Origin: Lolium rigidum
Lineage: Eukaryota; Streptophyta; Magnoliopsida; Poales; Poaceae
Direction of reading: 5' to 3'
Assembly (NCBI RefSeq): GCF_022539505.1
Contig: NC_061514.1
Location: 39,771,769 to 39,835,768 of the forward strand
DNA: 64,000 bases
A model generated the notes under the pieces. It was given only the letters and a program-made list of their open reading frames with translations, did not search any database and was not told where the DNA came from. Numbering within the stretch: the first letter of the stretch is position 1; each line of letters opens with the position of its first letter. Below, piece by piece: positions 21,720 to 34,500 of the stretch. Both the position numbers and the translations under genes were made by a program.

Positions 21720-24490
21720 GTGGATAGTTTGGTAGGGAACTCACCAGCTGCGGCGAGTGTTGGCGGGACTCACGGCTCTCGCGACGGGGAGAGACGCCGG
21801 CGGAGTGACCAGGACTCGGACCACCAAAGTGAAGCGGAGTCCTCTCGGCGGGCGAAGCATATGGCGAGGAGGCAGCAGCACGACCAAAGGGATTGTTCGA
21901 GTGAGTCGAGGATCCCTACATAGCACGAGCAAAATATGGCTAAGTGTAAATATCAATGTGCAAGGCAACGGTAAGTAGTAGCTTAGTAGTATGGCAAAGC
22001 ACTAACCGGAGTCCCGCCGTGGAACTGTGCGAGGAATTCCGCCTTCGTGGGCATCTTTGGCAACGGTGGTATCACTGGAGGTTCCACATACTGTGGCGGC
22101 GGACCACCAGCTGCCAGAGCCGCGAAAAGCGCCTGCAAGGTAGTTTAAATGTCAGGCGTGGAGAAAGTTAGAAAATAGTACAAGTGGCTATGATGGGTAA
22201 CAGTTAACCTTGGTTTGTTCTTGCATGTGTTCTCTTGAGGCAGAATTCGCCACTTCGTATTCATGCATCTTATGTTGAAACTCTTCCTGAAGCTGCTCAT
22301 AGGCTTCCATCATGCGGGCCTACAATTTGACATAATGAGCCCCGCCAACATGGAGATGCATGAAATGGAAGTCGAAATGAGGACAAAAATGAGAGAAAGC
22401 TTACATCGTCGGAAGTCTGGGTCGAACGCCGTGGACGAGGTGGCATACACACACCGGAGCTCGAGGTCATGTTCCGGATTCGTGGAAGAGTGATGGTAGG
22501 CTTGTGCACCTCATTAAGAATGCTGGTCCGGCCATGTGGCTTGCCGTGACCTGAGATCATCACCGCCATCTCGTCGAATGGCTCTGAAAGTGGGTCAGAA
22601 TCCTCCCCATGCAACGACTTGAACGCCGACTTGTAACTATCCACGGACTCTTCGGTCTTGCCGTAGTACACGACCTTGCCTTCAACAAGCTCCTTCTTCT
22701 TATGAGCCGCCTGCCAAACTTGGATACGAGGAATCTCCTGCCCTCCATTAGCGGCCACCTGAAGTGCAGAAAACACATGTTATGTAGAAAAAAGGAACAT
22801 GGAGACAAATAGAAGGAGGATTGTTCCATATATATACCATGTCCTTCTCGTAGAGAGGGAAGGGTTTGTTGCCTTGATTGTGTGTTCCCCCACTGCCACG
22901 ATTGGCCTTGTTTTGGATGCTCCTGGCCTTGAACTCCTCATCATCAGTCCAATAGCGTACCAAGCGCGCACCAACCATCCTTCTTATTCACGCACCATGT
23001 TGGACAAATCTAATAAATGAAGACATGTCAATTCAATAAATATAATGCAATATGTGATGAACATAGGACAACAAGGAGAATTTACTTACACTCTGCCAAC
23101 CAGCGTCATCCTCGATAGTAAGATTCTCCGCAATCACTCTATCCTTGTTTTTCCTCTTCCCTTTTTCAGCGAAGTAGTGTGTGATGGCCAGCTTGCGAAC
23201 ATGGTATAAGGCATCTCTAAGATTCTTCTTGGCCATCTTCTCCAAGACTGCGGTAGCCTCCTGATGATCCATGCCGGAGGACAATTTGTAGAACTCCTAC
23301 AATCATGCACAAGACAACAATAGTGAGACTCGTGGGTTAGCACAAAATCTGAAGTGCACAAAATCTTGACTTGTGTGCTTTGAAAAAGAAGTCTTACCCA
23401 AAAAGTCCTGAGCACAACTTGGGCACAGGTGGGCGCAACTCGTCTCCCATCCTCAGTGGTGGTGGTCATGACCCCGCAAGGTGCGGCATGATAGTCATCC
23501 CATTTGAGGGCTAACTTCTTGGGACCATCGGGACCATCAGAGACAGCGCGGTACAGGCCTGGCCAATACTTCTTCGGAGAACGGTGACAATGCCACTTGG
23601 TTTGCGGCCCATGCCCGCAGATAAGAAGTCCAAGAGAACTGCACATGAATCAACAAATTAGTATTATCTAATATGTCCAACAATCCAAGAGTATACTAAC
23701 AAGTCCAAGAGCCACTTACTCATGCTTCTCCAGATACACAACCCATTTGCCCTCTTCAGTTTTTGGTAAATCTGGTAGAGTAGCTGATCCACGGGTCCAA
23801 AGAGCATTCCCGGGCACGTCCTGGCCCTCCTCGCCCTCCTCGCCCCGCGCGCCCTCCTCATACCCCTGCAAATTAAAATTACAATCAGAATTATAATGGT
23901 AATTCAAATGTGTGTGAATGAACGAAGTCGGGTAAAAAGGGAGAAATGAACTTACGTCGTCCTCGCCCTCCACGCTTCGACCAGGCGTCCAAGTCCTCGT
24001 CACCCTCCACGCTCCGACCGGCGTCCAAGTCCTCCTCACCCTCCACGCTCCGCTCGGCGTCCAAGTCCTCGTCAACCTCCTCCTCCTCTCGAAGGTGTGG
24101 TACCACTAGCGGAGGGTATCTAAGCATAGTACCAATTAGTACGCATAATAACAATAATCAGGAATAATAGCAACTAATAAGCATGATAGCAATTATCACC
24201 TCACTAGCGGAGCGCGGCGAAGACACCCGTCGTCGTCGTCTGAGTGTAGTATCCTCGGGGGCTACTACAAGCTCCTGAACGTGTCTAGTACGAGATCGTC
24301 CTCGACCTCGACCTCGTGCCATCCCTGTGGCACTCCCTCCTCGTCCTCGTGGCACCTCAACCTCGCGCTCTCCTGCTTCCTCATCAAGGAAGCGACCAGG
24401 AGGTCTTCTATTTCGAGGACGGCTTATTCTTGGCTTCTCTTGGCCATACATATGACTAATGGTTCCTTTTGTGGATCTACCACCCGTCAT
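21720..24490 (-). pseudogene. CACTA second gene, Ptta/En/Spm transposase-like, about 10 exons
   Basis: Minus-strand coding blocks with GT/AG borders can be followed by eye: exon 1 24490-24200 (MTGGRSTKG, then an Arg/Gly-rich part), then about 24120-23957 with a 12-residue acidic repeat (EDLDAERSVEGE type), 23866-23721, 23641-23400 (KKYWPGLYRAVSDGP), 23295-23091 (AKKNLRDALYHVRK), 23009-22839, 22758-22404 (QVWQAAHKKKELVEGKVVYYG, SDPLSEPFDEM), 22320-22207 (coiled-coil AYEQLQEEFQHKMHEYE), 22140-22003 (PPPQYVEPPVIPPLPKMP) and a last exon to about 21740. The LYRAVSDG and WQAAHKKK blocks match plant Ptta/En/Spm transposase-family proteins, thought to bind subterminal repeats. At 23982 one acidic repeat is shifted by one base relative to its sisters. 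Exon ends are approximate. Confidence 0.6.
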
Positions 24491-24519
24491 TGTGCAATCA
24501 CCTGCATTGAGAACAAGTA

Positions 24520-24705
24520 AACAGTTAGTAATGAGCATAGTAGCACATAATAAGTATGGTAGGGAAAAATGAGCATGGTAGCAAATAATTAGCATGGTAT
24601 CATGAAATAATAAGCATGGTGGCAATAAATAAGCATGCTAGGAAATAATAAGCATGATACCAAATAATAAGCATGGTAGGAAATAAATAAGCATGGTGGC
24701 AATAT
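24520..24705. repeat. Minisatellite between the two CACTA genes
   Basis: Seven or so imperfect copies of a roughly 24 bp unit, aataataagcatggtaggaa and variants. It fills the gap between the transposase end and the start of the next gene and may hold the promoter of the latter. Confidence 0.75.
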
Positions 24706-24736
24706 ACTAGGACATAAAGAACCTCACCAAGAATCA

Positions 24737-27700
24737 TCACTCATATTCATTATCGCTATCAGTATCATGTGAGTAGTAAGGTTGGCCCTCGAACGGTGGA
24801 GGCTCATCATCATCGCTGTCACCTTCGTCGAGAAACTTGGAGAGCATCTCTATGTCCTTTATATTCACAACAGTATCGCCCTGAATTTGTGCATCGTCCT
24901 CGAGCTCCTCAAGATCAACCATCTCTACATCAAAATCCCCGCCGTCCTCTTCCTCTTGGTAGAAATCTCCCTCGTATGTGATGGGGTTTATGTTGTTGTA
25001 ATCATCCTCGTTGGGCATGGGTAGTTTACCATGAGGCGACACCTTGAACACAACTTCCCAGCCCTTTAGTTCCTCGTTCTGGCATGGGTAGGGAAGATAA
25101 TAAACTTGTGTCGCCTGGTTAGCCACTACAAAGACATCGGACCCCCGTAGGTGGTGGAAGGCATAACTTCAACTAAACCAATGGAAGGGTTGGTCCTAAG
25201 TCCATTTTCTGGGTCGAACCAATGACATCTGAACATAACAAGAGTGAGATTATGGATCCCTTTATCGAATGTCACCTCATATACGTCTTGCAGCCTCCCA
25301 TAGTACTCAGTACTATCTTGACCTCCGGTAAACACTCCAGTATTTACTGTTTTTGCATTAGGCCGACAGTTCTGGTGCCTCTCTGTATGGAAGCGAAACC
25401 CATTGACATCATACTTGTCATACCTAACCACCTTACTGTTGAAACCCTGGGAAACCCATCTCAATTCATCCGCCATAGATGTATGGGGATCAGCTCCCTA
25501 CAAGTTTATTTGAAATTGTTGGGTGCATCAGTTCAATGTAACAGAAACTACAAATTTTTATGTAAGAAGGATAAGTTAGAAATTACTTTTTCCATGAACC
25601 AAGCCACGAAATTTTTCCTTCCGGGGCACCCTTAATTAGAAGAGTATTACGCTCATCGGGGGTAGGAGGTCGCCTTTCCAACCACTCTTCCTCCACGAAT
25701 TGACTAGAAGAGGAAAAAAACATATTACACCACAACCGAGTTTCTAGTAGCAAAGAAACAACCGAGTTTCACCATTTTTACCTCATGAACGTATCATGTA
25801 CTTCCTTAATGTTCGACAACACATAGAACATGATGTCCTCCCACTCTTGCATCGTCAACCTATAACTCTGTTTACCACCAGACTTGCCACCTTGCCCTTG
25901 GAATAGGAGGAGCTTGGGTGTGTACTTGGGCTCGTCAGTATTGTACCGAGAGACCTTATTATGAAGAGTGGGGATATCGTCGGCATAGTACGTTGTTGTA
26001 ATATCTGACACCTCCTCGATGATATATGCCTCGACTATGCATCCTTCAATCTTATTTTTATTTCCACATTTCAACCGGATATGCTTAAATTCTCTCTCAA
26101 TAGAAAACTGCCAACGAAACTGCACCGGTCCCCCCAAGATTACCTCGTAAGCTAGATGCAAAATGAGATGAACCATCGGAGTAAAGAAGCCCGGTGGAAA
26201 GATAATCTCTAACTTGCATAGCAGCTCCGGCACTTTCTCACACAGTTTCTTCATCATGTCCTCGCATATTTCTTTAGCACAGAGCGTGCGGAAGAAATGG
26301 CTCAACTCTGCAAGCGGTCGCCGGACACGGTCGGGAGATAGCCTCGAAGCATGACCGGCATTAGCCTCTCAATCCATATGTGATAGTCATGACTCTTGAG
26401 CCCGGTGACTTTGCCGGTCGAAAGATTGACTCCGTTATCGATATTCGATGCATAACCATCCGGGAACCTCACGACATGTTTCTGCCAATCGAATGCCTCC
26501 TTCTTTTGGGCACCGTCAAGGCAGAAGTCGGCCTTTGGCTTCACCCAATTTTTTCGATTATGCTGGGGAGGCTTCATGTTTAGTTTTTTTCTATCACAGA
26601 GCATCTCTTGATCGACTCTAGCCTTGACATTATCCTTTGTCTTCTCGGGGATGTTCAGGACTGTGTTAAAGACCGACTCTCCAACATTCTTTTCCGTGTG
26701 CATCACATCGATGTTATGGGGAAGTTTGAGGTCCTTGTAATAGGGGAGCTGCGTTAAGCCAGCAACATGAGTCCAGTTGTGTGTCTCGCCATATCCCACA
26801 AAACCGCCTCGTGGGGCTAGTCTTTAGAGCATGTAGCTCTCTAACAACAGTTGCACCATCGAACGTTGGTACGGTGTTCACTTCGGTGACAACTGTGTCC
26901 TTCGTGAAGTTCCTTTTGTCTTCTCTGAATCGATGCCCTGCTTCGAGAAACTGTCGATGCTTGTCAAAGGCTGAATATTTGCCGCCCTTCTTCAGCCATA
27001 TGAACTTAAGCGCATGCCTGCACACTGGACATGGCATCTTCCCAGCTGTACAATGTCCGCAGAATAGAGCGTATCCGGGTAGGTCGATCATGCATGGAAT
27101 ACTGGAACCAAACTTTCATGAGGAAGTTTTTCTTCGATGCTCGGTCGTATGTCCACGTCCCGTTCTCCCAAGAATGGTGCAAATCATCGATAAGCGGCTG
27201 CATGTACACACTCAAATTCTTCCCCGGGTAATCAGGCCCTGGAATGACCAGCGTCAGGAATATGTTCTTGCGTTGCATTAGGACACCGGGAGGGAGATTG
27301 AGCGGAATAACAAACACGGGCCAGCAGCTGTACGATCTAGCCGACATACCAAATGGATTGAACCCATCGGTTGCTATCGCAATTCTGACATTCCGCGCAT
27401 CTTTTGCTTGATTAGGGTATGTCTTTGTCAAAATGCTTCCATGCTTGACCATCGGCTGGATGTTTCATCTTCTTCTTTTATCCGCATCGGGGTATCTAAT
27501 CCCATGCTTGTGCCATGTCATTTGTCTAGCGGACTCCTCGCTCATGTAAAGGCGGCTGGAGTCTTTTTATGAATGGGAGATACCGAAGAATTGATGCGGC
27601 CTTCTTCGTTTGCGTCACTCGACCATGGGCATCCGTGACCTCAAGATACCTAGAGGCCTTGCACAAGGGGCAGTGAGTGAGTTCTGCATACTCCTTCCGA

Positions 27701-28380
27701 AACAAAATGCAACCCTTCGGACAACAATGTATCTTCTCATAATCCATGCATAGCGCTTTCATGATTTTCTTCGCTTCATACATGCTACGGGGCAGACAAT
27801 GTCCGTTAGGAAGCATGTTACCCGCATCTTTCAACGTATCTTCAAAGCAAGATCGGGTCATGCCGTGTTTGGCCTTAGTGGCTAGTTTTTGCGAGATGGC
27901 ATCCAACTGGGAGATTTCTGCACCCGGGTAAAGAGGTTTCTTTGCCGAGGCCATCATATCAAGGAAAGCCTTCGCGGTTGCCTCTGGTTCATCCGGTTCA
28001 TCCGGTTCCTCTGGGTCATCCTCTGGAGGCGGCGAATGTGCATGTTGTGCATAATGCAGATCATCAAGCATGTTTCTAATGCCATCGTCCGCATTGCCAT
28101 CGATGCGTTGTCGCATCACCTGCCATCTTTCACGGTCACGCTCAGCAAAGTTGATCGGCATAGTGAAGTCAGGCATATACCCATGCCTCCAAAGGTGTTT
28201 CGTCATTTCAATCTTGCCGTGACGTTTACGCTGCTTGCACCGAGCACAAGGGCAAAGTGGACGGACTGTATGTGAACCACGATGTGCATCCTTCAAATAA
28301 TCTTCAGTTTTCCATTCCCACTCACTTGTTCTTTCAGTCGCACTCATACGACCACGGTACATCCACTCATTATCAGCCAT
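24737..28380 (-). pseudogene. CACTA TNP2-like transposase, frameshifted
   Basis: Minus-strand ATG at 28380 opens MADNEWMYRGR, the transposase-associated N-terminal domain with a CPCARCKQRK cysteine pair, an acidic hinge (EDDPEEPDEPDEPE), then TNP2 core blocks: ALCMDYEKIHCCPKGCILF, RNVRIAIATDGFNPFGM (the conserved DGFNPFG, 27390-27350), GYALFCGHCTAGKMPCPVC, NWTHVAGL, LPHNIDVMHTEKNV. DUF4218 (HLILHLAYEVILGGPVQFRW, about 26190-26110) and DUF4216 (STEYYGRLQDVYEVTF, about 25310-25260; C-terminal part LPYPCQNEELKGWEVV) follow. This catalyses excision and insertion of CACTA elements. Frame changes occur near 27550, 27480-27440, 27090, 26810 and 25130, several at homopolymers or at CTCG/CAG sites. 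Introns between blocks at 25777-25476 are possible. Confidence 0.85.
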
Positions 28381-31276
28381 TCTCTGTTTTATTTGGAGGG
28401 AAACAACAAATATATCCTTTCATATCCAATAATAGCACGAAATTAAATGCATCATATTTTACTTTTTTACCGGCGAATAACGCATGCATCAACCTACATC
28501 TCTACTAGGTGGGCTCCTAGCAGCCGCCGGATCCGTAGCTTGAGTACGTTCTCCATGCTCTACCCCGGCTCGAGTCAGAATTTCGGCAGCACCTCCCCGC
28601 TGCTCTCCCGATACACGTCTCGGCAAAAAGCTGAGAGGATGTGCATCCGGAGAACAACGGGAAGGCGCTGTCGAAATCCTAACTCAAACCGGAGCAGAAC
28701 ATGGAAAACGTACCCAACTACGCATCCGCCGACTGTCCCGTAAATGCCGCAAGCGTTACGGTTGAAAATATGCCGACCACTAATGCATATTTATCCGCGT
28801 AACGCTTGCGGACGGGAAGTGACACCTAGGTTACGTGACTTGGAGTGGAAATTCAATCTAGAGACATAAAAAATGCGAAGATTTGGTTGGAAATTTAGCT
28901 CACCCTCGGTAGTAGAGGAAGTAGGCGAAGTGTCAAGGTCGGCGGTCGTAGTAGTCAAGCAGTGAGGATCCGGGGTGGTCACGTCGGGGCCTAGTTTAGA
29001 CAACAACAAATTCACATTATTAAAATCACAAATTCACATTATTAAAATCACATATCTAAATACATTATTAACAAATTCACACAACACTATTTGCCAAATT
29101 GCTGCCATTTTAGTTTGTAGAGCATATACATACAACTTGAATCTGCAAGGAAATTGTTACTGCAGGGAGTCTAGTCAATGGATCAAACTGCTAGCTACTA
29201 ATCGATCTAGCCAATTGTTGATGCCTTGCATTGAAATCTGACGTTAACCTTAAAACAGCACCATAAGAATGTATTTTTTTTCTCAACTGTATCCTTTGAG
29301 AGCATGTATTGTTATTTCTCAACTGTATCCTATGAGAGTTCCGTGGCTAAGGCACCAACTGTTTTACTCAGAGATGCGAATATACCTGCTTCGTCTATCC
29401 AAAAGTACCTGGTGCAGAAACTCAGTCTCCCGAGCGAGTCCGATGTAAGAGTAATACTATCTGTCATATATGATGTACACTTACTGTTTATACGATCGTA
29501 GATTTTTATTCTGCTACTGTTTATGTGCATTAGAACGTGTAGCTCCTCCAACATGTGGTTCATCATTTTTTAAAAGAAAATACATGCGACGCCTGAACTG
29601 CTACCTCTTAATAACATTTTGCAAGGCCAGTTGTTTGAGTTCTGTGCATGCCTCTGAAAGCTCAAATGAGCATGTGCACTTGACCGAATAGACCACTACT
29701 TAATCTCAATGTTTACAGGTAGAAGTAAATTGCTGTGGGCAGCCAGTGGACCCTGCACAACCTCTGCGCAATTTGGTAGAGCTGTGGCTGAAGGGGCGAT
29801 CGACGCAGGCAACACAGGCCACCGTAGGCTCCCCTGCAGAAGATTTCGTAATGGTGCTAACCTACGGACGGCCGAAGGCCATGGCATCATGCTAACATTA
29901 TTCAGATTAACAATGCAAGCAGACCGCAGAAACATGTTGATTTTCATAAGATGATGAAAATGGAGAATTGGAACTGTAACTAAATAAGCACACATGAATC
30001 TTAAAAATGTACTCCTATAACCCTTTTGTCTAGATTTTTGGTATAAAGATGGATGAAAGCGTTTCAGTATGATGAATCACTCGGAGCAGTTTGAAAGTTT
30101 AGGCACGAATCCTCAACAAAAAAAAAAAAACAGGAGGACAAGGACTATGCCTACCCATGCCCAGGTGGTAGGTGGTACATGCTTGCTATCAAGTTGAGCA
30201 GATTCAGGATTCAAGGAGTTGCTTTATTTTTTTGACAAAGCAAGGAGTTGCTTTATATTTGCCCAAATACTACCAGAGTCGATCTTCATCAGATATAGTA
30301 GCAAGAGGGTAGAGACAGATCCAGCTAATGAGGAGATTGGACTTTAACACATACTACTTCTTATAGTGCGTTTTGATACTACATAACAAAACTTATTATT
30401 ACTCGGTGTAGAGTAGTATGGAGAAGGTGTTTACCAGCACTAATTAATTATTACTCGGTGCTACGACCGGATGTACTATGTACTAAGAGAATATGGGTCT
30501 GGGTGCATATATATACTACAAGCTAGCTAGTAGTTGATGATGGCAATCGCATAATAAAGTGAGATGAGAAAACAAGATGAAATACAGTACTAGTACACAG
30601 TGTTTCAAAACTAAGAGTCGTGAAATCAATCAAGTTGATGCTCAGAGTGATGTACTAGTATTGCACTACATATATTCGGTAGTTATCTGTTATTGAGTCG
30701 AGGGGAATTAGGAAGCTCAAGTTAGTTGTTCTGTTTACGGGGGTAGCAGCCTCCTAGACCTGACCTGGTCTTGAGGTTGGGACCATGAAGAGGGAAGATA
30801 GTGGAGTCTAAATTACGAATTAGTAGAAGCTGAATCTAACAGTGGATAGCCGGAGCGAATCGATCCGCGACCTATCAGAGCCAGTGAATTCGGCGGTAGA
30901 GAAACCGAGGGAGGAAGCTAAAGATAGGGACGGAACGAACCTGACGACCTGATAGCGGGGGCAGGTAACCGGCGGCGTTCCTCGGTCTGCTGCGCTTCGA
31001 TTGGATTCGACGGCAGGGGCAGGGGACTGCGGAGGAGGGGAGGCGGGGATGGGCGCCGAGGCGGGGAGCGGCGGCGGGGCGGGGAGCAGCAGGCGGCGGC
31101 GCGGGGAGCAGCAGGCGGCGGCGCGGGGAGCAGCTGGCGGCGGCGCGGGGAGCAGCTGGCGGCGCGGGATGGGGAGTCGCGGGAGCAGGGGGTGGCGGCG
31201 CGGGATGGGGAGTCTGGGTGCGTCCGGTCGGTCCGGTCCGGTCCGGTGCGCGGGTTTGACCCAACCCTGTCCAAGG
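28381..31276. other. CACTA 5' region, no gene; GC-rich minisatellite 31060-31200
   Basis: Upstream of the transposase start. It holds a 22 bp direct repeat (attcacattattaaaatcac) at 29013-29056 and, at 31060-31200, four copies of a GC-rich unit (ggcggcgcggggagcagc) probably near the transposase promoter. Long Pro/Arg-rich frames there are a product of the repeat. The frame at 29709-29954 is open but unrecognised. Nothing else is seen. Confidence 0.5.
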
Positions 31277-31540
31277 TATGCCGACGGTTAAACCGTCGGC
31301 ACATCCTTTTTTTTATATATAGTGGTAATTTTAAGTGCAATATACTAAAATATATTATTATAGGTACACATAAATATTTTTCGACGAAACCCTAACTTTG
31401 TTGACTGTGCGGTCTACCGCTTTGACCAGCCTCCACCGGCGGTCCCCCGGTAGACTTTTCTCGAGCATAAAATAACGGGTGGCACACATGAAATGACGCG
31501 ACGCCACACCCGGTAGATACTCATCTGGCCAAAATGGGTC

Positions 31541-34500
31541 CACCCGTCCGCCAACGCGCTAAACGGAAAACATTTAGCACATAAAATGACGCGTCGTAGA
31601 CCTAAAACCATTTTCCCGGAATTTATTGAGCGAAGGAAAGTGTGGCCCCGAGTTCAAATCCGGTCGGTTTCCAGGCGGATTCGGCGGGACACCGCGAGAA
31701 GCGGGAGGGATTCCCGGATGGCTACCGCGCGAATATGGCATGTGATAGGTGGTGCGTAGGGACGTATCCTACCACTTGCGCGAAGGTCTCCCGCGATACT
31801 AAAATGCGCGCCATGTAGCCGCTTCACAAAAAAAGGCCATCGGCACCCCGAAAATGGAAACACCATCGCCAGTGGGTCAGATTGGAAATCCGCGACCGGG
31901 GCCTTGCTTCCCATCCTAAGGCCCACGCACGTGCCAAATATGGCCTCGTTCCGACAAACTATGTGGTGCAATGGGCCGTTTCCTACTCATTTCCCCTAAA
32001 AGCCGTAGAACTCCGGACGTGATAGCCACGTTCGTGAAGGGTTTTTCAAGATAATTGCCGTATCCCAGTTCCGTCTTTTGCAGTGGTTACTAGGACACAT
32101 AAAATGACGCCACGCGGCTCCGCGTGATTTTGTGGCTTCGTTTACTTTGCCAACTGTGCAAAACGGGGCCGTCGGGGCATGCGGTATGGCCGTACCGGGC
32201 GCGCGGGTGCACCCGTCCGCCAACGCGCTAAACGGAAAACATTTAGCACATAAAATGACGCGTCGTAGACCTAAAACCATTTTTCCCGGAATTTATTGAG
32301 CGAAGGAAAGTGTGGCCCCGGTTCAAATCCGGTCGGTTTCCGGCGGATTCGGCGGGACACCGCGGAAGCGGGAGGGATTCCCAGATGGCTACCGCGCGCA
32401 TATGGCATGTGATAGGTGGTGCGTAGGACGTATCCTACCACTGCGCGAAGGTCTCCCGCAGTACTAAAATGCGCGCCATGTAGCTGCTTCACAAAAAAAA
32501 GGCCATTTGGCACCCCAAAAATGGAAACACCATCGCCCGTGGGTCAGATTGGAAATCCGCGACCGGGGCCTTGCTTCCCATCCTAAGGCCCACGCACGTG
32601 CCAAATATGGCCTCGTTCCGACAAACTATGTGGTGCAATGGGCCGTTTCCTACTCATTTCCCCTAAAAGCCGTAGAACTCCGGACGTGATAGCCCTGTTC
32701 GTGAAGGGTTTTTCAAGATAATTGCCGTATCCCAGTTCCGTCTTTTGCAGTGGTTACTAGGACACATAAAATGACGCCACGCGGCTCCGCGTGATTTTGT
32801 GGCTTCGTTTACTTTGCCAACTGTGCAAAACGGGGCCGTCGGTGCATGCGGTATGGCCGTACCGGGCGCGCGGGTGCACCCGTCCGCCAACGCGCTAAAC
32901 GGAAAACATTTAGCACATAAAATGACGCGTCGTAGACCTAAAACCATTTTTCCCGGAATTTATTGAGCGAAGGAAAGTGTGGCCCCGAGTTCAAATCCGG
33001 TCGGTTCCGGCGGATTCGGCGGGACACCGCGAGAAGCGGGAGGGATTCCCGAGATGGCTACCGCGCGCATATGGCATGTGATAGGTGGTGCGTAGGACGT
33101 ATCCTACCACTGCGCGAAGGTCTCCCGCGAGTACTAAAATGCGCGCCATGTAGGCGCTTCACAAAAAAAGGCCATCCGGCACCCCGAAAATGGAAACACC
33201 ATCGCCCGTGGGTCGGATTGGAAATCCGCGACCGGGGCCTTGCTTCCCATCCTAAGGCCCACGCACGTGCCAAATATGGCCTCGTTCCGACAAACTATGT
33301 GGTGCAATGGGCCGTTTCCTACTCATTTCCCCTAAAAGCCGTAGAACTCCGGACGTGATAGCCCTGTTCGTGAAGGGTTTTTCAAGATAATTGCCGTATC
33401 CCGGTTCCGTCTTTTGCGGTGGTTACTAGGACACATAAAATGACGCCACGCGGCTCCGCGTGATTTTGTGGCTTCGTTTACTTTGCCAACCGTGCAAAAC
33501 GGGGCCGTCGGGGCATGCGGTATGGCCGTGCACGGGCGCGCGGGTGCACCCGTCCGCCAACGCGCTAAACGGAAAACATTTAGCACATAAAATGACGCGT
33601 CGTAGACCTAAAACCATTTTTCCCGGAATTTATTGAGCGAAGGAAAGTGTGGCCCCAGTTCAAATCCGGTCAGTTTCCAGGGGATTCGGCGGGACACCGC
33701 AGAAGCGGGAGGGATTCCCAGATGGCTACCGCGCGCATATGGCATGTGATAGGTGGTGCGTAGGACGTATCCTACCACTGCGCGAAGGTCTCCCGCAGTA
33801 CTAAAATGCGCGCCATGTAGCTGGTTCACAAAAAAAAGGCCATCTGGCACCCCAAAAATGGAAACACCATCGCCCGTGGGTCAGATTGGAAATCCGCGAC
33901 CGGGGCCTTGCTTCCCATCCTAAGGCCCACGCACGTGCCAAATATGGCCTCGTTCCGACAAACTATGTGGTGCAATGGGCCGTTTCCTACTCATTTCCCC
34001 TAAAAGCCGTAGAACTCCGGACGTGATAGCCCTGTTCGTGAAGGGTTTTTCAAGATAATTGCCGTATCCCAGTTCCGTCTTTTGCGGTGGTTACTAGGAC
34101 ACATAAAATGACGCCACGCGGCTCCGCGTGATTTTGTGGCTTCGTTTACTTTGCCAATCGTGCAAAACGGGGCCGTCGGGGCATGCGGTATGGCCGTACG
34201 GGCGCGCGGGTGCACCCGTCCGCCAACGCGCTAAACGGAAAACATTTAGCACATAAAATGACGCGTCGTAGACCTAAAACCATTTTTCCGGAATTTATTG
34301 AGCGAAGGAAAGTGTGGCCCCGAGTTCAAATCCGGTCGGTTTCCAGCGGATTCGGCGGGACACCGCAGGAAGCGGGAGGGATTCCCAGATGGCTACCGCG
34401 CGCATATGGCATGTGATAGGTGATGCGTAGGACGTATCCTACCACTGCGCGAAGGTCTCCCGCAGTACTAAAATGCGCGCCATGTAGCTGCTTCACAAAA

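Noticed and set aside
24281..24520. Plus-strand frame MSSTRSSSTSTS
   Set aside because: Antisense shadow of exon 1 of the minus-strand CACTA gene.
30875..31340. Pro/Arg/Ala-rich frames of 129-140 codons
   Set aside because: They are translations of a GC-rich minisatellite (ggcggcgcggggagcagc) in the CACTA 5' region.
31996..32280. Open frames of about 94 codons repeated in every array unit on the minus strand
   Set aside because: They recur because the unit is repeated; they do not join, differ by frame changes between units and match no protein. Treated as chance frames in a GC-rich satellite-like repeat.
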